DNA from: Streptomyces sp. GSL17-111
GTDB lineage: Bacteria; Actinomycetota; Actinomycetes; Streptomycetales; Streptomycetaceae
Assembly: GCF_037911585.1 (NCBI RefSeq)
Contig: NZ_JBAJNS010000001.1
Span: 3,962,001 to 4,026,000, forward strand
DNA: 64,000 nucleotides
Direction of reading: 5' to 3'
Positions 33,528 through 42,970 of this stretch are shown here, one piece after another. Each line of letters opens with the position of its first letter. Within the stretch, counting starts at the first letter, position 1. The notes beneath the pieces were generated by a model. That model saw only the letters and a list, made by a program, of their open reading frames with translations. It made no database searches and had not been told where the DNA came from. A program made the translations under genes and the position numbers.

Positions 33528-36059
33528 CTACTCGGCCTTGATCGCCGCCAGCATGTTCAGGCGGGAGGCCCGGCGCGCCGGCCACAGGGCCGCCAGCACG
33601 CCCACCACGGCGGCCAGGGCCAGGAACACCGCCATCCGGCCCCACGGCAGCACGAGTTCGTACGTCGACAGCTCGCTGCCGACGATCTCCCCGGCGGCCC
33701 AGCCGAAGAAGACGCCCAGCCCGATGCCCATGACGCCGCCGAAGAGCGAGATCACCACGGACTCCAGCCGCACCATCCGCTTCACCGCCCGGCGGTCCAG
33801 ACCGATCGCCCGCAGCATCCCGATCTCCGAGGACCGCTCGAACACCGACATCGCCAGAGTGTTGATCACCCCCAGCACCGCCACGATGACGGCCATGGCC
33901 AGCAGCCCGTAGAGCATGTTCAGCATGAACGTGAACATGGAGGCGATCTCCTCGGACATGGCCTCCTTGTCCTGCACCAGCACGGCCGGGTTGTCGCCCA
34001 GGGCGGCCTCCAACGCCGACTGCGTCGCCCCGCTCGTGCCGTCCTCCGCCTTCACGAGGACCTGCATGCTGTCCACCCGCTGCAGGTGCGGGTCCAGGAC
34101 GGCGGTGTCGAGCATGATGCCCTGCACCATCTCGTTGCCCTCGTACACGCCCGCGACCGTGAGCTCCCCGCGCTCGCCGTCCTCGAAGGTCGCCGGGAAC
34201 GTCGAGCCGACCTCCCAGTCGTACCGCTCGGCCGTCTCCCGGTCGACGACGGCCTTCGTGCCGCCGAGGGCGGCCAGGGAGCCGTCGGTGAAGTCCAGCG
34301 AGAGCAGGTCGTCGATGTGCTCCCCGTTGACGCCCGTCAGCCACTCGGTGTCGCCGTCGATCTCGGCGGGCGAGCTGCGCAGCGGGCTGACGGCGGTCAG
34401 CCGCTCGTCGGCCGCGAGCGTCTCCTCGACCTCGGGGGAGAGTGGTTTGAAGTTCGCCATGCTGACCACGTAGTCGGCCTTCAGCGCGTCCGCGGCCATC
34501 TTCTCGATGCCCTTCTGCGCACCCCCGGCCAGGACGGTCAGTCCGGTGATCAGCGTCAGACCGATCATCAGCGCCGAAGCGGTGGCCGCCGTGCGGCGGG
34601 GGTTGCGGACGGCGTTCTGCCGCGCCAGCTTCCCCGAGACGCCGAACACCCGCAGCAGCGGCCCGGCGGTGGCGATGAGCGGACGGGACAGCAGCGGCGT
34701 CAGCACGAACACGCCGATCACCATGACGGCGGCGCCCAGGCCCATCGGACCCTTCGCGGAGTCCGCGTCCATGCCCGTGCCCAGCAGCACCAGCCCCGCA
34801 CCGGCGGCCACCAGGACCGAGCCGATGGTGTTGCGCACCACGAGGCCGCGCGTCGTGGGAGCGGCGTGGAGGCTGCTCATCGCGGCCACCGGAGGGATCT
34901 TCGCGGCCCGGCGCGCCGGCAGCCACGCGGCCAGCACGGTGATCACCGTGCCCACGGCCAGGGAGACGAGAACGGTGCTACCGGTCACGCTCAGCGGACC
35001 GTCCGGCACGGTGACGCCGAGGGATCCCATCAGAGCGCGCAGACCGGCCGCGATGCCCACGCCGGCGGCCAGACCGGTGACCCCCGCGACCGCGCCGACG
35101 ACGAACGCCTCGATCAGCACCGAGCGCGTCACCTGACGGCGGCTCGCGCCCACCGCCCGCATCAGTGCCAGCTCCTTCGTCCGCTGCGCGACCAGCATCG
35201 TGAAGGTGTTGGCGATGATGAACACGCCCACGAACAGGGCGATGCCCGCGAAGACGAGCATGCCCGTCCGCATCCCGCTCAACTCCGCCTCGATCCCCTT
35301 CGACTGGTCGGCGGCGAGCTTCTCGCCGGTGACGGCCTCGGCCGTCTTCGGCAGGATCTCCTCGACGGCGCCGCGCAGTTCGGCCTGCGAGGTGCCCGGG
35401 GCGGCGGTCAGCGTGATCTCGGAGAACTCGCCCGGGGCGGCGTAGAGCCGCTGGGCGGTGGCGGTGTCGAAGAGGACGAGGGTGCCGCCGGCGGCGACGT
35501 TGCCGTCGTCCGTGGTGAAGACACCGGTGACCTTCTCGCTGCGGACGGGACCGTCCACGGACATCCGCACGGTGTCACCGACCTCGTAGCCCGTGCGCTC
35601 GGCGGTCTTCGCGTCCAGCGCGACCTCGCCGGCCCGCTCCGGCGCACGGCCCTCCCGCATCGTGTAGCGGTCGTCGCGGCCGTCCTCACCGGCGTAGTGG
35701 TTGGCGCCCCTCGTCGACCAGCCCTGGCCGACGAGCTTGCCGTCCTTGTCGGCCAGGGCGGCGAACCCGGACACCGAGCCCGTCGCCTCCGCCACGCCCG
35801 GCAGCGCGGCGGTCTCCGCCAGCAGGTCCTGGCTCAGCGCCGGTGCGTCACCGGGGGTCGAGGACTGCGAGGAGTCGGGACGGACGGCGACGTCGACGTG
35901 GTCGAAGCCCTTCTCGGAGCTTTTCTGGAACGCCGTCGAGAGCGTGGAGGTGAACACCAGGGTGCCGGACACGAAGGCCACGCCGAGCAGTACGGCGAGC
36001 ATGGTCATCAGCAGCCGGGCCTTGTGCGCGAGCACGTTGCGCACAGCGGTACGGAGCAT
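33528..36059 (-). CDS. FtsX/MacB-type ABC transporter permease
   Basis: An 843-residue permease with two FtsX modules. A first TM (AVLLGVAFVSGTLVFTSTLS) is followed by a large extracytoplasmic domain, then TM blocks near 270-400 (with TFTMLVAQRTKELALMRAVG) and at the C-terminus (TLAMSVFERSSEIGMLRAIG). The repeated RxxELxxMRAxG coupling motif shows an internal duplication. With the ATPase gene just upstream it forms a MacB/LolCDE-like exporter or mechanotransmission complex. Substrate unknown. Confidence 0.9.
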   Translation of the reverse strand: MLRTAVRNVLAHKARLLMTMLAVLLGVAFVSGTLVFTSTLSTAFQKSSEKGFDHVDVAVRPDSSQSSTPGDAPALSQDLLAETAALPGVAEATGSVSGFAALADKDGKLVGQGWSTRGANHYAGEDGRDDRYTMREGRAPERAGEVALDAKTAERTGYEVGDTVRMSVDGPVRSEKVTGVFTTDDGNVAAGGTLVLFDTATAQRLYAAPGEFSEITLTAAPGTSQAELRGAVEEILPKTAEAVTGEKLAADQSKGIEAELSGMRTGMLVFAGIALFVGVFIIANTFTMLVAQRTKELALMRAVGASRRQVTRSVLIEAFVVGAVAGVTGLAAGVGIAAGLRALMGSLGVTVPDGPLSVTGSTVLVSLAVGTVITVLAAWLPARRAAKIPPVAAMSSLHAAPTTRGLVVRNTIGSVLVAAGAGLVLLGTGMDADSAKGPMGLGAAVMVIGVFVLTPLLSRPLIATAGPLLRVFGVSGKLARQNAVRNPRRTAATASALMIGLTLITGLTVLAGGAQKGIEKMAADALKADYVVSMANFKPLSPEVEETLAADERLTAVSPLRSSPAEIDGDTEWLTGVNGEHIDDLLSLDFTDGSLAALGGTKAVVDRETAERYDWEVGSTFPATFEDGERGELTVAGVYEGNEMVQGIMLDTAVLDPHLQRVDSMQVLVKAEDGTSGATQSALEAALGDNPAVLVQDKEAMSEEIASMFTFMLNMLYGLLAMAVIVAVLGVINTLAMSVFERSSEIGMLRAIGLDRRAVKRMVRLESVVISLFGGVMGIGLGVFFGWAAGEIVGSELSTYELVLPWGRMAVFLALAAVVGVLAALWPARRASRLNMLAAIKAE

Positions 36060-36137
36060 GGGAAGTCCTACAGACAGGTCACGGGCTGTGTCACACAGCG
36101 GGGGTGGATGGGGGGACGGAGGGCCGGGCCGGCGGCC

Positions 36138-36920
36138 TCAGCTCGTCCTGCCCTTGGCGTCGAAGCCCTTCATGCGCTCCAGGACCTTCTCGGCCGTGGG
36201 CGCCGCCATGTCGTCCACGATGCGGCCGTCGGCCAGGAAGACGACCCGGTCCGCGTAGGAGGCCGCCACCGGGTCGTGGGTGACGATCACGACCGTCTGG
36301 CCCAGTTCGCGCACGGAGTTGCGCAGGAAGCCCAGCACCTCGCTGCCCGCCCGGGAGTCCAGGTTGCCGGTGGGCTCGTCGCCGAAGATGATCTCGGGTC
36401 GGGACGCCAGGGCGCGGGCGACGGCCACCCGCTGCTGCTGACCGCCCGAGAGCTGGCTCGGCCGGTGTCCCAGCCGCCCGCTCAGCCCGACGGTGTCGAC
36501 CACCTGGTTCAGCCAGGCCCGGTCCACCTTCCGCCCCGCGATGTCCAGCGGCAGGGTGATGTTCTCCAGCGCGTTCAGCGTGGGCAGGAGGTTGAACGCC
36601 TGGAAGATGAAGCCGATCTTGTCCCGCCGCAGCTGGGTGAGCTTCTTCTCCTTCAGCGTGGTCAACTCCGTGTCGCCGATGCGGGCCGAGCCGCTGGAGA
36701 CGGAGTCCAGACCGGCCATGCAGTGCATGAGGGTGGACTTGCCGGAACCGGAGGGCCCCATGATCGCGGTGAACTCGCCCTGCCGGAAGTCGACGGAGAC
36801 CCGGTCCAGAGCGGTCACCTTGGTCTCACCCGCGCCGTAGACCTTCGACAGGTCGGTGGCGCTCGCGGCGGCCAGGCCGCCGCTGAGGGTGGCCGGGACG
36901 GGCTGGATGCTGGTGGTCAC
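36138..36920 (-). CDS. ABC transporter ATP-binding protein (MacB/LolD type)
   Basis: A 260-residue ATPase with Walker A GPSGSGKST, Q-loop FQAFNLLP, signature LSGGQQQRVAVARAL, Walker B IIFGDEPTGNLD and H-loop VTHD. It partners the FtsX-type permease 78 nt downstream. I chose GTG 36920 (GGAG 9 nt upstream); TTG 36950 behind GGAGG is also possible and would add ten residues. Confidence 0.92.
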   Translation of the reverse strand: MTTSIQPVPATLSGGLAAASATDLSKVYGAGETKVTALDRVSVDFRQGEFTAIMGPSGSGKSTLMHCMAGLDSVSSGSARIGDTELTTLKEKKLTQLRRDKIGFIFQAFNLLPTLNALENITLPLDIAGRKVDRAWLNQVVDTVGLSGRLGHRPSQLSGGQQQRVAVARALASRPEIIFGDEPTGNLDSRAGSEVLGFLRNSVRELGQTVVIVTHDPVAASYADRVVFLADGRIVDDMAAPTAEKVLERMKGFDAKGRTS

Positions 36921-37320
36921 GGGAACGGGCTCCTGTCGGACGGAGGTCAAGGGAACACCTCCATCCTCGGCCCCCGATCCGCCCCGCGGATCCCCCGCAC
37001 TGCCCGTCTTGGGGCCGCCTTCCGGCGGACGTCCGGGGCGGCGGCGGTCCTCCCTGGGGATGACGGACCCCCCGACCGACCCCGACCCGGACCCTGAGCC
37101 GCCCAGTCCGTCAACAGGGCGACTTTGCGACAATCCTCGCTCGTCGGCATATGCCAGCGGCGGACCCCCGCCCCCTGCTTCTGCGCCTGACGCTCCGTCA
37201 GGCGCCAATAAAATAAGACAACATCGCTCACCGAACGCGACGTTCGATGCACAGATCCGGTTACTCTCGTTCCGCACCCCGGAACGGGTCGCCGTTCCAC
37301 GGCGCGCCCCGGAGGCCGGT

Positions 37321-37403
37321 GCCCGGATGGTGGAATGCAGACACGACGAGCTTAAACCTCGTTGGCCTCGTGGGCCGTGCCGGTTCGAGTCCGGCTCCGG
37401 GCA
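37321..37403 (+). tRNA. bldA: tRNA-Leu(UAA), bldA
   Basis: An 83-nt class II tRNA. The acceptor stem GCCCGGA (37321-37327) pairs with TCCGGGC (37396-37402), followed by discriminator A. The anticodon stem ACGAG/CTCGT encloses loop CTTAAAC with anticodon TAA (37353-37355), and GGTTCGAGTCC forms the T arm. A long variable arm is present. CCA is not encoded. In Streptomyces the only tRNA that reads UUA is bldA, which controls development and antibiotic production through rare TTA codons. One such codon is in the AfsR-type gene at 28307-31444. Confidence 0.95.
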
Positions 37404-37521
37404 CGCCGGCGCCCGCAGCCGGCGCGCCAGGAGACACGAGGGGCTCGAACCGCCTCCCGGAACGGAGCCCGCACACCATCCCGCACACCGGCCAGCCCGC
37501 CGTCCGGGCCGACGGACGGGG

Positions 37522-37692
37522 TCAGGCGGCGGTGGTCCAGTCGGTGGTGGTGTCGGCCCACAGGGACAGCAGGCGGACGTACTCCTCGGCCCGCCGGGTG
37601 TCGGCCGGCTGCTCCATCAGGCGCCGGATGGCGTCGTTCACGTCGGCGGCCGCCGCGGGGCGCGGGGCGTCGGCGAGCGGGGAGGAAGTCAT
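37522..37692 (-). CDS. Small conserved-looking hypothetical protein
   Basis: A 56-residue protein with a helical core ADVNDAIRRLMEQPADTRRA and a Trp-containing C-terminus (LLSLWADTTTDW). Coding bias is strong. Function unknown. It lies just downstream of bldA on the opposite strand. Confidence 0.65.
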   Translation of the reverse strand: MTSSPLADAPRPAAAADVNDAIRRLMEQPADTRRAEEYVRLLSLWADTTTDWTTAA

Positions 37693-37786
37693 GGGGACCA
37701 CCGTACGGCCCCGGTCTGACACCGCGCCGCGAATATGCGTCCGGCAGGCAGGAGTTGACGCGATCTGAGCGAGCCGGGGCCGACGG

Positions 37787-38833
37787 TCAGGTGGTGGGGC
37801 GGTCGGCGCGCGCCGCCACGTCGGAACCCTGGCCGTCCGGAGCCCGGTCCGTCGGGGACGGGTCCTGCGCGGCGGGGCGACGGCGTCGGCGGTGGCGCAG
37901 GAGGGCCCAGGGGCCCCGCGCGTCGCTGACCTCCGTGCCGCCCTCGGCGGCTGCCCGCACCGCCGCGTGGGCGACGGGCAGCAGGCCCTCGCGCCTGGCC
38001 GCGTCCGGCCGCTCCTCCGCCTCCGGCCACAGTCCGAGGGCGCCGCACACCGACGGCAGGACGGCCATGGCGGCCGTCGCGTAACCCTCGGCGGAGGGGT
38101 GGTAGTGGTCGGGCCCGAACAGCTCGCGGGGGTTGGCGGCGAACTCGGGGCCCAGCAGGTCGCCCAGCGAGACCGTCCGCGCGCCCCGGGCGACGACCGC
38201 GATCGTCTGCGCGGCGGCCAGCTGCCGGCTCAGCCGCCGGGCGAGCCACCGCAGAGGCTGCCCCATCGGCTCCACCGACCCCAGGTCGGGACAGGTGCCG
38301 ACGACGACCTCGCAGCCGGCCGAACACAGCCGCGTCACCGCGTCCGACAGGTACCGCACGGACTGGCTCAGCGGCACCCGCTCGGTGACGTCGTTGGCCC
38401 CGACCATGATGACGCAGACGTCGGGCACCCGGTCGAGGTCGGCCAGGACGCGGGAGACCTGGTGGTCGAGATCGTCGGAGCAGGCGCCGGTGACGGCGAC
38501 GTTGCGCAGCCGCACCGGTCGCTCGGCGACGGCCGACAGTCCCGAGGCCACGAGCGCGGCCGGGGTCTGCCGGGCCCGGTGGACGCCCTGCCCGGCGGCC
38601 GTCGAATCGCCGAGGAACGCCAGCCGCAGCGGCGGCACCCCGCGCTCCCCGAAGCCGCCGCCGTACAGCCCGTCGGCCCCGGGCGGGTCGTCCAGCGGGA
38701 CGCCGACCTTCCGCCGGGTCAGCTGGACCTCCGCCACCAGCAGCCCCACCGCCGCGCCGCTCAGCAGGCCGATCCCGCCCCCGCCGTACGCCGCGGCCGC
38801 CGCGATGCGCCGTGCCACCCTCGCTCTCGACAT
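37787..38833 (-). CDS. SGNH/GDSL hydrolase, membrane-anchored
   Basis: A 348-residue protein with an N-terminal TM (GGGGIGLLSGAAVGLLVAEV) and an SGNH esterase domain: block I FLGDSTAAGQG (Ser), block III MVGANDVTE (Asn), and block V DHYHPSAEGYA (Asp and His). It likely removes acyl groups from a cell-surface or lipid substrate outside the membrane. A basic, low-complexity C-terminal tail (RHRRRRRP) is unusual for the family. Confidence 0.88.
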   Translation of the reverse strand: MSRARVARRIAAAAAYGGGGIGLLSGAAVGLLVAEVQLTRRKVGVPLDDPPGADGLYGGGFGERGVPPLRLAFLGDSTAAGQGVHRARQTPAALVASGLSAVAERPVRLRNVAVTGACSDDLDHQVSRVLADLDRVPDVCVIMVGANDVTERVPLSQSVRYLSDAVTRLCSAGCEVVVGTCPDLGSVEPMGQPLRWLARRLSRQLAAAQTIAVVARGARTVSLGDLLGPEFAANPRELFGPDHYHPSAEGYATAAMAVLPSVCGALGLWPEAEERPDAARREGLLPVAHAAVRAAAEGGTEVSDARGPWALLRHRRRRRPAAQDPSPTDRAPDGQGSDVAARADRPTT

Positions 38834-39066
38834 CCGCTTCCCCGCCTTCCCGTGTCCGCGTGGCCCGCTCCGTGGCCGCTCCGTGCCCGGCCCGTGCCCA
38901 CCGCCGTCCGCCGTGGACGGCCGCTGCGCCCCCCGTCGCCGTCGTGTGCCTACTCGGTTGTTGCCCCGATGCGTACCTGCTGCAACGCCCCGTGACCCCG
39001 GTGTGCGGAATAGGCTGCTGTCACGGGACCGCGACCGCGGTCGCCCCTTCCAATGCGGAGACCACA

Positions 39067-40467
39067 TTGCAGTATCACGAGTCGATGATCGAGCTGGTCG
39101 GCAACACCCCGCTGGTCAAGCTGAACAACGTGACGTCCACCTCCGGGGCCACCGTCCTGGCCAAGGTGGAGTACTTCAACCCGGGCGGCTCGGTGAAGGA
39201 CCGCATCGCCGTCCGCATGATCGAGGCGGCCGAGCGGTCGGGCGAGCTGCGGCCGGGCGGAGTGATCGTGGAGCCCACGTCGGGGAACACCGGTGTCGGG
39301 CTGGCGATCGTCGCCCAGCAGAAGGGCTACCGCTGCATCTTCGTCTGCCCGGACAAGGTGTCCACGGACAAGATCAACGTGCTGCGCGCGTACGGCGCCG
39401 AGGTCGTCGTCTGCCCCACGGCGGTCGCCCCGGAGCACCCCGACTCCTATTACAACGTGTCCGACCGGCTGGTCCGGGAGACTCCGAACGCCTGGAAGCC
39501 GGACCAGTACAGCAACGTCAACAACCCGCGCTCGCACTACGAGACGACCGGCCCCGAGCTGTGGGAGCAGACCGAGGGCCGCATCACGCACTTCGTCGCG
39601 GGCATCGGCACCGGTGGGACGATCTCGGGGACCGGCCGCTACCTCAAGGAGGTGTCGGACGGCCGCGTCCGGATCGTCGGCGCCGACCCGGAGGGCTCGG
39701 TCTACTCCGGCGGCTCCGGGCGCCCCTACCTCGTGGAGGGCGTCGGCGAGGACTTCTGGCCCTCCGCCTACGACCGCGAGGTCACCGACGAGATCATCGC
39801 CGTGTCCGACAAGGACTCCTTCCAGATGACGCGCCGCCTCGCCAAGGAGGAGGGCCTGCTGGTCGGCGGCTCCTGCGGGATGGCGGTCGTGGCCGCACTG
39901 CGCGTCGCGGAGCGGCTGACGCCGGAGGACGTCGTCGTGGTGATCCTCCCCGACAGCGGACGCGGCTACCTCTCCAAGATCTTCAACGACGACTGGATCA
40001 GCCAGCACGGGTTCAGCGACCAGCCGGTCTCGGAGCCGACGGCCGGTGACGTGCTCGGGCTGAAGGCGGAGGGCATCCCGAACTTCGTGCACATGCACCC
40101 GACCGAGACCGTGGGCGAGGCGATCAAGGTGCTGCGGGAGTACGGGGTTTCGCAGATGCCGGTGGTCGCACCGGGAGCCGGGCACCCGGACGTGATGGCC
40201 GGTGAGGTGATCGGGGCCGTGGAGGAGCGCGTACTGCTCCACGCCCTGTACGCCGACCACGCCGGGCCGAACGATCCGCTGGACACGCACATGAGTCCGC
40301 CGCTCCCGGTCGTCGGCTCGGGCGAGCCGGTGGCCAAGGTGGCGGCCGCGCTGGAGGGACGGGACGCCGCGGTGGTCCTGGTGGACGGCAAGCCCACGGG
40401 CATCGTCACCCGTCAGGACGTCCTGGCCTTTCTCGCCGACCACGGCAACGTGCGGGCCATTCCCTGA
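39067..40467 (+). CDS. cbs: Cystathionine beta-synthase
   Basis: A 466-residue enzyme. The PLP domain (about 1-320) has NPGGSVKDR with the Schiff-base Lys, TSGNTG and GTGGTISG. Two C-terminal CBS domains (about 340-460) follow. It condenses serine and homocysteine to cystathionine in transsulfuration. The start is TTG 39067, with GGAG upstream, giving the typical N-terminus (QYHESMIELVGNTPLVKL). Intact. Confidence 0.93.
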   Translation: MQYHESMIELVGNTPLVKLNNVTSTSGATVLAKVEYFNPGGSVKDRIAVRMIEAAERSGELRPGGVIVEPTSGNTGVGLAIVAQQKGYRCIFVCPDKVSTDKINVLRAYGAEVVVCPTAVAPEHPDSYYNVSDRLVRETPNAWKPDQYSNVNNPRSHYETTGPELWEQTEGRITHFVAGIGTGGTISGTGRYLKEVSDGRVRIVGADPEGSVYSGGSGRPYLVEGVGEDFWPSAYDREVTDEIIAVSDKDSFQMTRRLAKEEGLLVGGSCGMAVVAALRVAERLTPEDVVVVILPDSGRGYLSKIFNDDWISQHGFSDQPVSEPTAGDVLGLKAEGIPNFVHMHPTETVGEAIKVLREYGVSQMPVVAPGAGHPDVMAGEVIGAVEERVLLHALYADHAGPNDPLDTHMSPPLPVVGSGEPVAKVAAALEGRDAAVVLVDGKPTGIVTRQDVLAFLADHGNVRAIP

Positions 40468-40513
40468 CGGTGACCAGGTCACGGGTGGCGAAGTGACGCG
40501 CCACACCACCCCT

Positions 40514-40558
40514 GCGGAGGCCGGGCCCCACCCATGGCGGGTGGGGCTCGGCCTCCGC
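40514..40558. terminator. Terminator hairpin after cbs
   Basis: A near-perfect inverted repeat (outer arms GCGGAGGCC/GGCCTCCGC with one mismatch inside) lies in the 208-bp gap between cbs and the LysE gene. Confidence 0.65.
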
Positions 40559-40675
40559 ACTCGGGTCCGGTGCGGCGACGCGATATGGACCACCAATCCG
40601 GGCGTGCTTTGGCTCTGTCCGCCGGACCGTCGCCGGGACCAGGGTGGGGGGACCTGACACAGGGCGGAGGTCCCC

Positions 40676-41281
40676 TTGAGCATCGCGTTCCTGCTGACCA
40701 CCTTGGTCGTGGTGGTCACCCCCGGCACCGGCGTGGTGTACACCCTGGCCGCCGGGTTGTCCCACGGCCGCCGGGCGAGTGTGGTCGCCGCGCTCGGCTG
40801 CACCCTTGGCATCGTGCCGCATCTGATGGCGACGATCACCGGGCTCGCCGCGCTGCTGCACACCAGCGTCCTCGTCTACGAGGCGGTGAAGTACCTCGGT
40901 GTCGGCTACCTCCTCTACATGGCGTGGGCGACGTTTCGCGACAAGGAGGCGCTGGCCGTCGAGGGGGAGGTCGAGTCGCGGTCGACGGCTCGTGTGATCG
41001 CTTCCGGGGCGTTGATCAACCTTCTCAACCCGAAGCTCACGATGTTCTTCGTCGCGTTCCTGCCGCAGTTCGTGCCTGCGGACGAGTCCGGTTCCCTCGG
41101 CGTGATGCTGCGGCTCAGCGCCGTCTTCATGGCGGTGACCTTCCTCGTCTTCACCGCCTACGGGCTGTGCGCCGCCGCCGTGCGCCACCGCGTGCTGGGT
41201 CGTCCGAGGGTGATGACCGGCATTCGCGGGGTGTTCGCCGCCTGCTTCGTGTGCCTGAGCGCATGGCTGGCGATGGCGTGA
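40676..41281 (+). CDS. LysE/RhtB-family amino acid exporter
   Basis: A 201-residue six-helix protein with the family signature TPGTGVVYTLAAGLSHGRRA and the conserved NPKLTMFFVAFLPQF block. It probably exports an amino acid or derivative. TTG start at 40676 behind GGCGGAGG. It sits 208 nt downstream of cbs, and cysteine or homoserine-related efflux is conceivable. Confidence 0.88.
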   Translation: MSIAFLLTTLVVVVTPGTGVVYTLAAGLSHGRRASVVAALGCTLGIVPHLMATITGLAALLHTSVLVYEAVKYLGVGYLLYMAWATFRDKEALAVEGEVESRSTARVIASGALINLLNPKLTMFFVAFLPQFVPADESGSLGVMLRLSAVFMAVTFLVFTAYGLCAAAVRHRVLGRPRVMTGIRGVFAACFVCLSAWLAMA

Positions 41282-41556
41282 CGCACCCTCCGGCCTGCGG
41301 GAGCGCGCCGGCCCTCCCATGCCGAGAAGCGCCGCCGGGCGGGACGTGCCCCAGGTGTCACAGGCGTGCAACGGCCGGTTAACGGGCGCCGGGCAGGATG
41401 ATCGACGTCGGCAACGGCGCCGATGCGCGGCGGCACTCCGGAGCGGCTCCCGGAGCAGTGCCGTCAGGGCCCGTTCCACGCGCCCAGGGGGACCGTCGCG
41501 GTCCCGTCCCCGGTCGGCTCGACCGGGGTGCGACGGTCCCCCCCCTTCGCGTGCGG

Positions 41557-41973
41557 TCAGTCGTCCGCGCGGCGGTCCTCCCGCTGCGTGCGGGTCAGCC
41601 GTCCTGCGGCGTTCACCGCGTTGACGCCGACCACGCCGGCCCACACGATGAGCAGGCCGGGCAGGCCCGCCTGGTCACCGGCGATCGCCGTCAACGGGAT
41701 CGCCAGCACCAGGGAGGTCAGGGCCAGCGCGAAGGCGGCGCCCGGGCCCGTGGGCCCGTCGAACGGCCGCCGCCCGGACTCCTCGCGCACGGCGGTCATA
41801 CGCTGCTCGGCCAGCCGTCGGCGGACCCGGGTGTCGACGACCTCGTCCAGCCGCTGGTCGACCTTCTCCAGGAACGCGTCGAGGAGGGCGTCGTCGTAGT
41901 CGGGGCCCAGGTCCTCGCGGGTCCGCAACGTCGCGTCCAGTTCCCGCCTCAGCTCGGGGTCTGCTCCACTCAT
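41557..41973 (-). CDS. Membrane protein, unknown (two TM helices)
   Basis: A 138-residue protein with a charged helical N-terminal half (residues 1-75, DYDDALLDAFLEKVDQRLDE) and two TM segments (about 82-100 and 105-122). It resembles actinobacterial proteins annotated only as hypothetical. It is divergent from the RpiR regulator, and the RpiR operator-like dyad lies between them, so it may be co-regulated. Confidence 0.68.
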   Translation of the reverse strand: MSGADPELRRELDATLRTREDLGPDYDDALLDAFLEKVDQRLDEVVDTRVRRRLAEQRMTAVREESGRRPFDGPTGPGAAFALALTSLVLAIPLTAIAGDQAGLPGLLIVWAGVVGVNAVNAAGRLTRTQREDRRADD

Positions 41974-42045
41974 ACCGGTGACGCTAGCCCTCGCCGGGGG
42001 CCTGTGGCACGGGGGCTAACCCCCCTCTCGGACCACGGGACCGCC

Positions 42046-42073
42046 CGTCGTTGCATAGAGTCATGCAACGACG
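42046..42073. promoter_or_regulatory. RpiR-type operator, 11-bp inverted repeat
   Basis: A perfect inverted repeat, CGTCGTTGCAT-N6-ATGCAACGACG, lies in the short gap between the divergent DUF membrane gene and the rpiR-type gene. It ends directly before an in-frame TTG (42074), which argues the true start is further downstream. It is a good candidate for autoregulation. Confidence 0.7.
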
Positions 42074-42109
42074 TTGACGGATGAATGCACACGGAGGGCG
42101 GTGGAGGCC

Positions 42110-42949
42110 ATGGCCGGCGCGGCGGCGCGGCTGCACAAGCTGTTCGAGGGACACCGGCTGACCCCGACGCAGCGGCGGATCGCGCACTGCATGGTGCGGC
42201 GGGCCGACGACGCGCCGTTCCTCTCCAGCGTGGAGCTGGCCGAGCTGGCCGGTGTGAGCCAGCCCTCGGTCACCCGTTTCGCGGTCGCGCTGGGCTTCGA
42301 CGGCTATCCGGCGCTCCGCCGCCACCTGCGGGAGGCGCCCGGCGACGGCGGGGCGGAGGCGGACGTCGACGCGACGGCGAACGCCTACCAGCAGGCCGTC
42401 CGGGCGGAGATCGAGAACCTGCGCCTGCTGGCGGCCCAGCTCGCCGACCCCGCCCCCGTCGCCGAGGCCGCGCGCGTCCTGGCGGCCTCCCGGCCGCTGC
42501 CCGTCCTCGGACTGCGCGCGGCGTCGGCGCAGGCGCGCGGGTTCGCGTACTTCGCCGCCAAGGTCCACCCCGACGTCCGGCTGCTCGACGAGGGCGGCAC
42601 GATGCTGGCCGACCGCATCGACACCGCAGCCCGGGCCGGGGCCAGCGCGCTGCTGTGCTTCGCGCTGCCCCGGCACCCGCGCGAGGTGCTGGACGCCCTT
42701 GAGCAGGCCCGCGCGGTGGGCCTGCGCGTCGTCCTGGTCGCCGACAGCGCGTTCGCGCCGGTGGCGCGGCCGGAGGACATCCTGCTGCCCGCAGCCGTCG
42801 GCACCGGGCTCGTCTTCGACACCGCCTGCGCGCCGATGCTGCTGGGCAGGGTACTGCTGGAGGCGATGTGCGACGAACTCCCGGAGGCGCAGGCCCGGCT
42901 GGAGGAGTTCGACGCGCGGGCCGCCGAGCGGGGGCTGTTCCTGCCCTGA
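42110..42949 (+). CDS. RpiR/MurR-family transcriptional regulator
   Basis: A 279-residue protein with an N-terminal RpiR helix-turn-helix (LTPTQRRIAHCMV, LAELAGVSQPSVTRFAVALGFDGYP) and a C-terminal SIS sugar-phosphate-binding-like domain (about 125-260). It would sense a phosphorylated metabolite. I chose ATG 42110 (GGAGGG 11 nt upstream); GTG 42101 is also possible. Its target may include its own operator and the divergent gene. A link to the hut operon 6.4 kb away is not supported by a shared motif. Confidence 0.85.
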   Translation: MAGAAARLHKLFEGHRLTPTQRRIAHCMVRRADDAPFLSSVELAELAGVSQPSVTRFAVALGFDGYPALRRHLREAPGDGGAEADVDATANAYQQAVRAEIENLRLLAAQLADPAPVAEAARVLAASRPLPVLGLRAASAQARGFAYFAAKVHPDVRLLDEGGTMLADRIDTAARAGASALLCFALPRHPREVLDALEQARAVGLRVVLVADSAFAPVARPEDILLPAAVGTGLVFDTACAPMLLGRVLLEAMCDELPEAQARLEEFDARAAERGLFLP

Positions 42950-42970
42950 GCCCGTCGCGGGGCCGCCGCG

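Noticed and set aside
33276..37097. A 1,273-codon plus-strand frame opposite the ABC exporter genes
   Set aside because: It is antisense to two clear ABC genes, has skewed composition and no domain pattern; high GC produces such frames.
37321..37403. bldA tRNA as an integration (att) site for the island
   Set aside because: I found no second copy of the tRNA 3' end in the window and no integrase gene.
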